From: an uncultured Bacteroidales bacterium
Lineage (GTDB): Bacteria > Bacteroidota > Bacteroidia > Bacteroidales > Bacteroidaceae
Length of the DNA: 52,559 nt
Direction of reading: 5' to 3'
NCBI GenBank assembly: GCA_902801485.1
Contig: CADCIP010000037.1
Coordinates: 1-52,559 of the forward strand
Both the position numbers and the translations under genes were made by a program. The notes under the pieces were generated by a model. The model ran no database searches. It was given only the letters and a program-made list of their open reading frames with translations, and had not been told where the DNA came from. Within the stretch, counting starts at the first letter, position 1; every line of letters starts with the position of its first letter. Of this stretch, positions 1 to 7,055 are shown piece after piece.

Positions 1-1
1 C

Positions 2-181
2 AATGAGCAAGCCAAGTGGTGGAGCTTGGGTGACATCAGCCAGCTCCTTGCCCAGCGCTATCCCAACTTCGACCCCGAGACGCCCTTCCAGAAAATTGGT
101 TCCGCCCTGAACGACATACAGTTCAACTTCAAGAGCAAGCGCAAGACCCAGCACATGGAGTACTGGCTAATAGAGAAGTAA
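2..181 (+). CDS. C-terminal end of a truncated (window edge) protein
   Basis: An open frame enters from the left edge and stops at 179-181. The 59 residues include KWWSLGDISQLLAQRYP and end HMEYWLIEK. They have normal Bacteroidales codon use and a mixed helix pattern typical of a small C-terminal domain. The style is reminiscent of the DUF3874 tail found on VirE/primase-like Bacteroides proteins, but that is only a resemblance from memory. It is convergent with the minus-strand gene ending at 219. Confidence 0.5.
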   Translation, partial: NEQAKWWSLGDISQLLAQRYPNFDPETPFQKIGSALNDIQFNFKSKRKTQHMEYWLIEK

Positions 182-218
182 GGGAATATTTAGGAATGCA
201 AACGTCTCTCTACAAAAA

Positions 219-680
219 TTATAAATTGTAAAGCAGCATGTAAAGTATGATGGGGTGAAGAGAGGCTGTGCTGTTGAGGAGGATGCTGCTCTGGTAAGAG
301 TCATTTTTGCGATAAACTTTGTTATCGCGATAGGTGAATAGGATGTCTGACTGATAGGATGATGTGCCGCTATACATCTTGCCATCGCGCCAAGTGGCGA
401 GGACATCGCTCTGGTAGGATGAGCGACCGCGATAAATTTTGCCGTCGCGCCACGTCATGATGATGTCGCTGGAGTAGCTGCTGTTGCCGCGATAGAGGCT
501 TGTGCCATCGAAGCGGGCGATGATGTCAGACGTATAGCGCGACTGTCCGCGATACACCTTCCCTTGGTCCACATTGCATACGATGTCAGAGGCATATGAA
601 GATGTACCACGATACACCTTCTGAGCAAAGGTCACAGTCATGTTCAGCATGAATAGAATAAGTAATAATATTCGTTTCAT
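219..680 (-). CDS. Small secreted protein made of six YRG-SYxSDI repeats
   Basis: The 153-residue product starts with a type I signal peptide (MKRILLLILFMLNMTVTFAQ). It continues with six imperfect repeats of about 19 residues, consensus (K)VYRGxSSYxSDI(L/I)xTWRDG. The third to fifth repeats are the most alike; the sixth (KVYRKNDSYQSSIL) is degenerate. After the last repeat the protein ends in a short hydrophobic tail. The alternating aromatic and hydrophobic pattern suggests a small beta-solenoid or beta-fan exported to the envelope. I do not recognise a named family. It lies 47 bp downstream of the DUF2779 gene on the same strand and may be cotranscribed with it. Confidence 0.8.
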   Translation of the reverse strand: MKRILLLILFMLNMTVTFAQKVYRGTSSYASDIVCNVDQGKVYRGQSRYTSDIIARFDGTSLYRGNSSYSSDIIMTWRDGKIYRGRSSYQSDVLATWRDGKMYSGTSSYQSDILFTYRDNKVYRKNDSYQSSILLNSTASLHPIILYMLLYNL

Positions 681-727
681 AACTCGATATTAGTTGTTAG
701 GTTATGCAGTCACTTTGCGAGAAAAAT

Positions 728-2377
728 TCAAATTATTCCGGCCATTTCTTTCAGTTTCTCCCACACCTTCACCATTGCCCAGGTATCGAGTTCGCAGTAG
801 CGGAGCAGAGCTTCACGACTGGCAGCGGCCTCTTCTGGTTCCATATCTTTGATGCGAGGGAAGATGGTCATTGCGTCACCTCCATTCTGACAACGCTCAT
901 CGAGGTTGTGGTAGTTGAGACTTGGCTCATCGGGGAAGAGGGCTGGCAGCACACTCTTGATAGAGAACGAACCTCCCATAGCGGGAACATAATAGTCGCC
1001 AGCACGGAAGGGATCGATAAGGTCAACAATATGGTCAGCAATGTTCAGCAAGTGGTCGCTCAAGTCGGGATAGAGTGAGGCCAGTTCACGTATGCGCCCG
1101 CACTCGAACATTTTATTATAGGCCAATGTACAGGCATCTTTGGGGATGTCTTTGCAAAGTTGCTCTGCCAAAGCACGACGAGGGTCACTCCCATCGCTGG
1201 GAGCTAGATACTCCTTATGGATAGCATGTTTACCGACTTTCATCCGCAATGGCCTTGGGCCATCTGTCACACGGATACGGTCGGGCATCTCCTTGATATG
1301 CAGTGAATACTGGAAAGTGATTTGTGCATAGACCTTCGCTCCATCATACTGCGGCACAGCATCCTGCATGGTCTCGAAGTCGAGGAAATAAAGCGGATAG
1401 GTCAGCTTCTCAAGGAATTTGCGAATGCCATCAGGATTGATAAACTCGCGACCTGTCTGCGTTGCCTCTATCTGCATCTGTTGCTTGTCGTTCAGCTTTA
1501 CAGAGGACAGGTCATCGAAAAGGATTTGCCCATTATGATAATAGTCGAGCGCCTTCTTGAACGACATCCTGTATAGATCGAACACCGTGGGTTTGTCCTC
1601 AGGAATGCCGTGCTGACGTTTGCAATAGTCGAGGAAAGCACACTTGTATGGCTTTGCACAATGCTCGGAGAGGTCAAGCTCTGGTTCCTTATCGCGATTG
1701 ATGATTTTGACAGCCCTTATCACATTAGAAGAAACCTTCTGGTATTCGTTTTCCACCAGTTCCTTCATGTCTATGACGGCAAAGAGTTTCTGTAGGTCAA
1801 GCTCCCCACAGCGCACATAGTCACTATTGAGGCAGACGAGGTAAGTGCCTTTCACCTTCACGCCGCATTGCGTCAACACCCATTTCTGGTAGGCAATATC
1901 AGGGGCATACTTCTCCAGTTTAGCTTCCTGACCATCAAACTCAGGGAAACTGCTGCTCTTCACCTCGTAGATGTCCCATCCATCACCGTTCTTTCTGAGA
2001 ATATCCACGGCGCAGTAGTGCGACTCCTTCCACGTATGGAACAAGGGCTTGTCCGAATCAAGTAGCACGTTCTCCACAGCATGATCTCTGTCGTAAGTGA
2101 ACGATGCTTCGCAGATGTTTTCTGTTCCACGCTCCATCTCCTGCTTTGTCTTTTCTACCATTGCAGCAAGATTGAGGCTGCCGTCTTCGTTCTTGGCAGT
2201 TACTTCGACGAAGTCGCCAAAGAGTCCCATAGCCAAATCGCCCACCATGTTCCCTTGTTCGAAGCGGGCTTCTACTCCAGCGTCAATAGTAGCCTCTTCG
2301 GGCCTATATACCTTCAGCCACAAGTTCTTGGGGCACTGGCAGAAAGCGGTGTAACGTGATTTAGATAGTCCTTTCAT
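728..2377 (-). CDS. DUF2779 protein: Cas4-like nuclease plus DEDD-like exonuclease domain
   Basis: The 549-residue protein resembles the DUF2779 (UU173) family. The N-terminal half looks like a RecB/Cas4-type PD-(D/E)xK nuclease: D125 in YCAVDIL, then EVK at 138-140. It also has an early Cys pair (FCQCPKNL) and a later Cys triad in CAKPYKCAFLDYC, a pattern that fits a 4Fe-4S cluster. The C-terminal half has LDFET (about 333-336) and a late YCELDTWAM, the layout of a DEDD 3'-5' exonuclease. The open frame extends to 2458, but that extension lies in a promoter block that recurs at 15.65 kb, so the ATG at 2377 is chosen. Function is inferred: DNA end processing, perhaps defence, given the neighbours. 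Confidence 0.85.
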   Translation of the reverse strand: MKGLSKSRYTAFCQCPKNLWLKVYRPEEATIDAGVEARFEQGNMVGDLAMGLFGDFVEVTAKNEDGSLNLAAMVEKTKQEMERGTENICEASFTYDRDHAVENVLLDSDKPLFHTWKESHYCAVDILRKNGDGWDIYEVKSSSFPEFDGQEAKLEKYAPDIAYQKWVLTQCGVKVKGTYLVCLNSDYVRCGELDLQKLFAVIDMKELVENEYQKVSSNVIRAVKIINRDKEPELDLSEHCAKPYKCAFLDYCKRQHGIPEDKPTVFDLYRMSFKKALDYYHNGQILFDDLSSVKLNDKQQMQIEATQTGREFINPDGIRKFLEKLTYPLYFLDFETMQDAVPQYDGAKVYAQITFQYSLHIKEMPDRIRVTDGPRPLRMKVGKHAIHKEYLAPSDGSDPRRALAEQLCKDIPKDACTLAYNKMFECGRIRELASLYPDLSDHLLNIADHIVDLIDPFRAGDYYVPAMGGSFSIKSVLPALFPDEPSLNYHNLDERCQNGGDAMTIFPRIKDMEPEEAAASREALLRYCELDTWAMVKVWEKLKEMAGII

Positions 2378-2512
2378 GGATTTAGTTGCTAAAGTTATTA
2401 TCTTTTTTACTCCCCAAATATCGGAATTATTTTTGAAAGTTATAGTTTCAAGAGCCAAATATTTGTCCTATCCACCCATTTTCCACTCCCATTCCTTTAT
2501 AATATAGTACAT
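2378..2512 (-). promoter_or_regulatory. Promoter block shared with the 15.6 kb gene
   Basis: About 130 bp upstream of the DUF2779 gene match the region upstream of the channel gene (15.61-15.74 kb). Shared parts are the near-palindrome TTGAAACTATAACTTTCAA, a following ATATTTGG that resembles the Bacteroidetes -7 box, and CTATATTATAAAGG at the far end. A second possible -7 (TAACTTTAG) lies just before the ATG. Identity in non-coding DNA in front of two unrelated genes suggests common regulation. Confidence 0.6.
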
Positions 2513-2517
2513 CTTGT

Positions 2518-2533
2518 GAGGATTTCAATCCTC
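2518..2533 (-). terminator. Hairpin at the stop codon of the 77-aa gene
   Basis: GAGGATTTCAATCCTC is a perfect inverted repeat that contains the TGA stop. The paralogous site at 4203-4218 reads GAGAATTTCAATTCTC: the stem differs but pairing is kept. There is no long U-run, so termination is uncertain; it may be a mRNA end or processing structure. Confidence 0.4.
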
Positions 2534-2758
2534 CAAATTAGTTTCCATGCAGCGGAAGTCCCGCTCTATGCTTTGTTCCTGATAATGACGGCGCTTAGCC
2601 TCATCCCTTAAAGATGCTGCTTGGGCAAACAAATCATTCATTTGTCTAGCCAGCATCTTCCGCTCATCAGGATCTGTTACTGTCTGCAACTTCTGCTGCA
2701 ACGCCTTCGCCTCCCTACGAGCTTCACTCGCCTTCTGTCGCATCTCGTCCTGTGTCAT
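2525..2758 (-). CDS. 77-aa charged helical protein, cassette copy 1
   Basis: The product is almost all helix-forming and charged (MTQDEMRQKASEARREAK at the start, ERDFRCMETNLED at the end), so probably a soluble coiled coil. A close paralogue lies at 4210-4443. Its ATG follows a leader almost identical to that of copy 2, but the two-TM gene present there is missing here, so the leader joins directly to this start. The 28-aa membrane peptide gene is 27 bp upstream. Family and function are not recognised. Confidence 0.75.
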   Translation of the reverse strand: MTQDEMRQKASEARREAKALQQKLQTVTDPDERKMLARQMNDLFAQAASLRDEAKRRHYQEQSIERDFRCMETNLED

Positions 2759-2761
2759 CTT

Positions 2762-2955
2762 AGGTATACAGTTCTATAGGTTTAACTAACGACTATCACT
2801 CTCCAAGTAATCGAATATAGCTATCATGGTGCTCCACCCTAGGATAAATATAACAGTTTCCAAAGTAGTCATAATGTCCACGATTACCCTATACATCGCA
2901 AGGTTTTATATGATTTGCAATAATATAGGAAATCTTGGAGAAAAATTCAAATAAA
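2762..2955 (-). repeat. Intergenic repeat, copy 1 (carries the 28-aa gene)
   Basis: About 190 bp are nearly identical to 4637-4829. Both contain the 28-aa reading frame, the leader with CGATGTATAGGG, and the element GGAGAAAAATTCAAA with AATATAGGAAATCTT at the far end. Versions of that last element also follow the stops at 728, 4845 and 5559, and recur at 15.73 kb. Confidence 0.85.
2786..2872 (-). CDS. 28-aa single-TM microprotein, copy 1
   Basis: ATG at 2872, TAG at 2786-2788. The peptide begins MTTLETVIFILGWST and ends DYLESDSR: one hydrophobic segment (about residues 4-20) and an acidic tail. Copy 2 at 4665-4751 differs at four bases. Three of these are silent (two in one Leu codon, one in a Phe codon) and one is Asp to Glu. 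That pattern supports real translation. No similar named peptide is known to me. Confidence 0.65.
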   Translation of the reverse strand: MTTLETVIFILGWSTMIAIFDYLESDSR

Positions 2956-2967
2956 TTCAGAATTTTG

Positions 2968-4104
2968 TTATGATTGCAGATTTCTCTCTACCCAAAGATG
3001 GAAAAAGCGGTCATAAACATAGTACACATTATCCGTCTGGGTAATGAAATCCTTTTCCAAAAGACCTTTGACTGCAGATACAACAGAGCTGGTGGAAGGA
3101 AGGTGATACTTATGAACGAACTGACCTCCGGAAATACTTTTTACCTGTCCTTCGGCTGCAATGGCAAGGAAGACATTTCGCTGCTTCTCCGGCATCTGGC
3201 GGAGTAGCTCACCATAATATTCTGAAGACAGCCCTAGATAGGTATCAATGGCGCGATCAATCATCTCAATTCCACAACTCTCACCCTTGGGCGTCAGCAT
3301 ATAGAGCATGTTCATGATGCGCTGCACATTTGCCGTTATTCCTTCAAAGCGCTGATAGACAGCCTCTACCGCCTCGTATGATATCCTTCGGTTGCCATTT
3401 TTAGCAAACTGCGACTCGGCAAAAGCCCAATAACGCTCCAGCGAAATGGGATAAAGACTCATGGGTACAACAGACTGGTAGAAAGGACGTGCAGGAGAAA
3501 GGAACATCTTGCTCATCAGATGTCGTTGTGAACCTGCAAAAATGAAGTTGGCATTTGGGCATTGCTGAATCTGAGTACGCAGAGCAGCCTCTATGTTCTG
3601 ATTGTCATTATAATAAAGAATCTGCTGGAACTCATCAATAGCAACCAGACAATGCTTGCCTGCCGTTCGAAGATAGGCGAATATCTCATCAAGGGTCGTT
3701 TGTGGTGGTGTCATACTTCCCACTCCCAAACCCCATACTGGGTTGCCGTTGATGTCGAACGATATTTCTGAGCGCACAGACAAAAGGACATTCAGAAACC
3801 CTTCCCATACCTTGCGACCCTTAGGCTTCAGAGCATCGAGGATGGATTTTCCGAACACATTGACAAAGTCGCGAAAAGAGTTGGTGGCATATATGTCAAT
3901 GAGGAAGCAATAGTAATTGTCCCTAATGCTTTCCTGCTGAAAACAGTGCTTTATCAGATCTGTTTTGCCCACGCGGCGCGGCGACATCAGCGCCACATTA
4001 TTGCCATTTGTCATAAGGCCTGCCATCAACGCTGTTTCTTCTACGCGATCGCAGAAGTACTCAGGTCCTGCGTATCCACTGGTTACAAAAGGATTATCTA
4101 TCAT
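2968..4104 (-). CDS. AAA+ ATPase of the archaeal-ATPase (STAND-like) type
   Basis: The 378 residues begin NPFVTSGYAGPEYFCDR, the usual entry of these ATPases. Then come Walker A SPRRVGKTDL (about 41-50), Walker B CLVAIDEFQQI (about 152-162) and a sensor-like NFIFAGSQRHLM. The last 100 residues look like a winged helix (STSSVVSAVKGLLEKDFI). Such proteins bind ATP and often partner with nucleases or act as regulatory or toxin-related switches. It sits between the two microprotein cassettes. The exact role is unknown. Confidence 0.85.
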   Translation of the reverse strand: MIDNPFVTSGYAGPEYFCDRVEETALMAGLMTNGNNVALMSPRRVGKTDLIKHCFQQESIRDNYYCFLIDIYATNSFRDFVNVFGKSILDALKPKGRKVWEGFLNVLLSVRSEISFDINGNPVWGLGVGSMTPPQTTLDEIFAYLRTAGKHCLVAIDEFQQILYYNDNQNIEAALRTQIQQCPNANFIFAGSQRHLMSKMFLSPARPFYQSVVPMSLYPISLERYWAFAESQFAKNGNRRISYEAVEAVYQRFEGITANVQRIMNMLYMLTPKGESCGIEMIDRAIDTYLGLSSEYYGELLRQMPEKQRNVFLAIAAEGQVKSISGGQFVHKYHLPSTSSVVSAVKGLLEKDFITQTDNVYYVYDRFFHLWVERNLQS

Positions 4105-4202
4105 TTTCCATGCTTATTTTTTGCAAAGATAATGCCTTTATCATTATTATCAAAAAATAATTATCAAAAAATGACAAAATTGTAGTTAGATATCAATCTT
4201 GT

Positions 4203-4218
4203 GAGAATTTCAATTCTC
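4203..4218 (-). terminator. Hairpin at the stop codon of the second 77-aa gene
   Basis: GAGAATTTCAATTCTC keeps pairing relative to 2518-2533 through a matched change on both arms, and includes the stop. This covariation supports a functional RNA hairpin. No U-tract follows. Confidence 0.4.
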
Positions 4219-4443
4219 CAAATTAGTTTCCATGCAGCGGAAATCCCGTTCTATGCTTTGCGCCTGATAGTAAAGATGCTTAGCCTCCTCCTTTAACGAA
4301 GCTGCTTGGGTAAACAACTCATTCATTTGCCTTGCCAGCACCTTCCGCTCTTCTGGATCCGTTACTGTCTGCAACTTCTGCTGCAACGCCTTCGCCTCCC
4401 TACGAGCTTCACTCGCCTTCTGTCGCATCTCGTCCTGTGTCAT
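4210..4443 (-). CDS. 77-aa charged helical protein, cassette copy 2
   Basis: Paralogue of the 2525-2758 product with the same start (MTQDEMRQKASEARREAK) and end (ERDFRCMETNLEN). The frame stays open up to 4530, but the ATG at 4443 matches the paralogue start and follows the stop of the 58-aa gene by 20 bp, so the longer version is rejected. Predicted soluble coiled coil. Together with the upstream membrane peptides it forms a three-gene cassette. Confidence 0.75.
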   Translation of the reverse strand: MTQDEMRQKASEARREAKALQQKLQTVTDPEERKVLARQMNELFTQAASLKEEAKHLYYQAQSIERDFRCMETNLEN

Positions 4444-4463
4444 ACTATTTAACCGATGAATGA

Positions 4464-4640
4464 TTACAATATCATTATGAATATTATAATAGCGATAATC
4501 CAGATGAAACAACCCCACGATGTGGAGCACCCTTCGCCGATAAATTTAAGAATCCACTCACTTATCTTCAGCCCCCATCCTAAGGCGCTAAAGACCAGAA
4601 CAAGAATAATTATAATCGCAATTAAGCCAATTATTTCCAT
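4464..4640 (-). CDS. 58-aa protein with two transmembrane segments
   Basis: ATG at 4640, TAA at 4464-4466. It begins MEIIGLIAIIIILVLVFSAL (TM1), has a short polar middle (KISEWILKFIGEG) and ends with FIWIIAIIIFIMIL (TM2). The size and layout recall holins and small membrane toxins, but no family is recognised. It is present only in cassette copy 2; in copy 1 the same leader runs straight into the 77-aa gene. So this gene was either deleted from copy 1 or inserted in copy 2. Confidence 0.6.
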   Translation of the reverse strand: MEIIGLIAIIIILVLVFSALGWGLKISEWILKFIGEGCSTSWGCFIWIIAIIIFIMIL

Positions 4641-4829
4641 AGGTATTCAGTTTTTTAGGTTTAACTAACGACTTTCACTCTCCAAGTAATCAAATATAGC
4701 TATCATGGTGCTCCACCCCAAGATAAATATAACAGTTTCCAAAGTAGTCATAAAGTCCACGATTCCCTATACATCGCAAGGTTTTAAATGATTTGCAATA
4801 ATATAGAAAATCTTGGAGAAAAATTCAAA
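4637..4829 (-). repeat. Intergenic repeat, copy 2
   Basis: Partner of 2762-2955, with a handful of substitutions and short indels. It contains the second 28-aa gene. The far end continues past the element AATATAGAAAATCTTGG into AAAAAGGAGAG, which also recurs near 15.76 kb. Confidence 0.85.
4665..4751 (-). CDS. 28-aa single-TM microprotein, copy 2
   Basis: ATG at 4751, TAG at 4665-4667. Same peptide as at 2786-2872 with Asp to Glu near the end (ESESR). It is followed after 24 bp by the 58-aa membrane protein. The leader just before its ATG shares about 30 bp with the leader of the McrB gene. Confidence 0.65.
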   Translation of the reverse strand: MTTLETVIFILGWSTMIAIFDYLESESR

Positions 4830-4844
4830 AAGGAGAGCGACAAA

Positions 4845-5501
4845 TTAATATATACGAATCATTTTATCGTCATCCAGAAGCGGCCCACAGTTTGGATTTG
4901 TGGGATATTTGTCATCAATAGCAAGCCTCAACCAATATTCACTCATCAATTTTCCAGACTTATATTCTTCAACGATATCAGTAAACATTCCAAATGGGAT
5001 AAGCACTTCGGAATCTATATTATCTGGTTCGAGTTGTTTCTTGAATTCGTCTAATTTCAACAATCCAAACTTAGGGTCATTATTGAATTCATCGAAAGGC
5101 ATCATTTCTACCACCCTTAGTATTTTATCCAATACGATTTTTGCATCTTCAATATCGTCTCTGTCATTTCTATTCTCTGCTTCCGCCAACTGACGACATC
5201 GCGTTTCAATAATACCACATATTTTTTTTGAAAAAACATATAATGCACGTAGTTTGATATAGCTGAGGAAGTTTGCTTGGGCTTCTTCATCCTTTAAAGC
5301 TTCTACATTGCTTGGTAAAAGTCTTTTTGCCTCAGGCAACAGTTTTATCACTTTTTCTTGTAGATTTAAAAGTTTGCTCGCTACCGCTCCTGCCTTTTTC
5401 CATAGTTCAGGATGGTATTCTTCCATAATCTGTTTTCGTGTGTAAGACTGATGGGGTTGTGAAATACGAGTATCCCTGTTTATTTTAAGTTTTGGATCCA
5501 T
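4845..5501 (-). CDS. 218-aa protein of unknown function downstream of McrC
   Basis: No signal peptide or membrane segment is visible. Residues 30-140 are mainly helical and charged (ELWKKAGAVASKLLNLQEK and following), and the C-terminus is acidic with LLDDDKMIRIY. It starts 57 bp after the McrC stop on the same strand, separated by the recurring element TTTTCTATATTA, and is probably in the same transcript. Its place suggests an accessory protein of the McrBC-type system, but I cannot name a family. Confidence 0.75.
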   Translation of the reverse strand: MDPKLKINRDTRISQPHQSYTRKQIMEEYHPELWKKAGAVASKLLNLQEKVIKLLPEAKRLLPSNVEALKDEEAQANFLSYIKLRALYVFSKKICGIIETRCRQLAEAENRNDRDDIEDAKIVLDKILRVVEMMPFDEFNNDPKFGLLKLDEFKKQLEPDNIDSEVLIPFGMFTDIVEEYKSGKLMSEYWLRLAIDDKYPTNPNCGPLLDDDKMIRIY

Positions 5502-5558
5502 ATTTGTTTCGTTTTAAGGGTTATACTTGAGTTAATATAGAAAACTTATGAGAAAAGT

Positions 5559-7046
5559 TTAAAGATTGGCACTTTCTTTTATACGTTCAACAAATTCTTT
5601 CTCACGTCCTTTGACACCTTCATGCCCTTGCATTAGTTTTTTGAACTTTACATAATCACCATCGCATATTTTGGGAACAACCATTCCCACTTTATGTAGT
5701 TTGCAGCCTTCTCGCCCTTCAATGTCATAGGTATCTTTCAAGACCTCTTCATTCTCCGCCTCTTCTTGAGCCACAGGATGAAATAAGAATCCCATTTTTG
5801 TATCGAAACGATACATATACATGATGGTCTTGTAATAGACAGCAGAGGCTCTATCTGCATCAAGTTTATCATAGCGATGCAGAGGAATGTATTTAGCATC
5901 CGCTACAATATTATTTTCCTCATCACAGTAATCAGGGATAATCTGCTGAAATGCTTTATCGTCTTTTACAAACAAATGATAGTCTCTTCCTTTACGTGTA
6001 TAATGCTTCAATCCATTCTCTCCTTCCGAAAGCACCTTTGCCACATACTCCTCCCACAGCCAAGTAGCATCAATGAGCAGGCCATGAATTTTATTACTAT
6101 TATCATTTCCATAGCTCAACTTCTCATGGCGAAGGATCCGCAAACAGAGATTCTGCAACGCAGCATACTTCGTATAATAAGGGTGAACAACGGGGCGCAA
6201 GTTCTCATTGATGATTGCCTGTCGCTGTTGCGTCTGGAAGGTAGGCGTTGCTTGAATAATTTGCTGAACACAACCCTCAGTATCAGAATCGTTGTGTAGC
6301 ACTGCTTTACCAAATTGCTTTCTACGGATAAACTCAATGGTATGCCGGATGAGTTGTGTCACCGAGTTGTCATAACTGAACTCACGGGTACGATAAGCAA
6401 TCTTTCCATTAGCAGGAATGTTGAGTCGTATATGACGGTTCACATCCACCACGCCACGAATGTTGGCATCGTTGTATTCATGATACACATATTTCTTATA
6501 CATGCCCTGCGACAATGCATCCTTCAATAGTCTGGGGAAGAAGAACAAGAGGAAGTCAAAAACTTCAGGCTCTTTGCCCGCCGAAGATAAAGAGAAGGTA
6601 TTAATGGTCATTACCTTCTCTAACATATAGTAGAGGAAGAAGTCGTTTACCTCATTATTGTTTTTGCATTTGTCTGAGGAAAAACGAGAATGAATACGAA
6701 TGTCAACTTTACTTTGTCCTGAGCCAACACCGATAAATCCAACTACATTTCCTGTCGTTATAGAGTTTATCGTATTTTTATCTTCTGTGATGCTGAAGAT
6801 ATATTGGTCTTTCAGTTCTTCATAACCTTCGTTGAATGAGTTCGGCCACACCATCACCTCGTTCTTCTCATCTTCCATTAATTTACCAATAGTAGTTTGA
6901 GAAAGTGGGCGAAGATTATTGGAACTAATTACTTTTGATGTACAGCACTTGCTAAGATCAACAGCTTTCCTTCCGAAAGGATCTTTTTGCCCTTCGGTTG
7001 GCTCCGACATATGCCAAGAATTATCCCAAAGATGGATGGTACTCAT
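5559..7046 (-). CDS. mcrC: McrC-family nuclease subunit of an McrBC-type restriction system
   Basis: The 495 residues follow the McrC pattern: a variable N-terminal half, then a helical linker (EFIRRKQFGKAV, LRPVVHPYYTKY) and a C-terminal PD-(D/E)xK nuclease with IIPDYCDEENNIVADAKY (about 367-384), where D and DAK are the catalytic residues. In the family, McrC docks on the McrB hexamer, stimulates its nucleotide hydrolysis and cuts modified or foreign DNA. It starts 9 bp after the McrB stop, so they are an operon. Confidence 0.9.
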   Translation of the reverse strand: MSTIHLWDNSWHMSEPTEGQKDPFGRKAVDLSKCCTSKVISSNNLRPLSQTTIGKLMEDEKNEVMVWPNSFNEGYEELKDQYIFSITEDKNTINSITTGNVVGFIGVGSGQSKVDIRIHSRFSSDKCKNNNEVNDFFLYYMLEKVMTINTFSLSSAGKEPEVFDFLLFFFPRLLKDALSQGMYKKYVYHEYNDANIRGVVDVNRHIRLNIPANGKIAYRTREFSYDNSVTQLIRHTIEFIRRKQFGKAVLHNDSDTEGCVQQIIQATPTFQTQQRQAIINENLRPVVHPYYTKYAALQNLCLRILRHEKLSYGNDNSNKIHGLLIDATWLWEEYVAKVLSEGENGLKHYTRKGRDYHLFVKDDKAFQQIIPDYCDEENNIVADAKYIPLHRYDKLDADRASAVYYKTIMYMYRFDTKMGFLFHPVAQEEAENEEVLKDTYDIEGREGCKLHKVGMVVPKICDGDYVKFKKLMQGHEGVKGREKEFVERIKESANL

Positions 7047-7055
7047 GGTAACTTA

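Noticed and set aside
2378-2458. N-terminal extension of the DUF2779 frame
   Set aside because: It overlaps a promoter block that also occurs, non-coding, at 15.64-15.74 kb.
4444-4530. Longer version of the second 77-aa protein
   Set aside because: The paralogue begins at the internal MTQDEMRQ, and the extension overlaps the 58-aa gene on the same strand.
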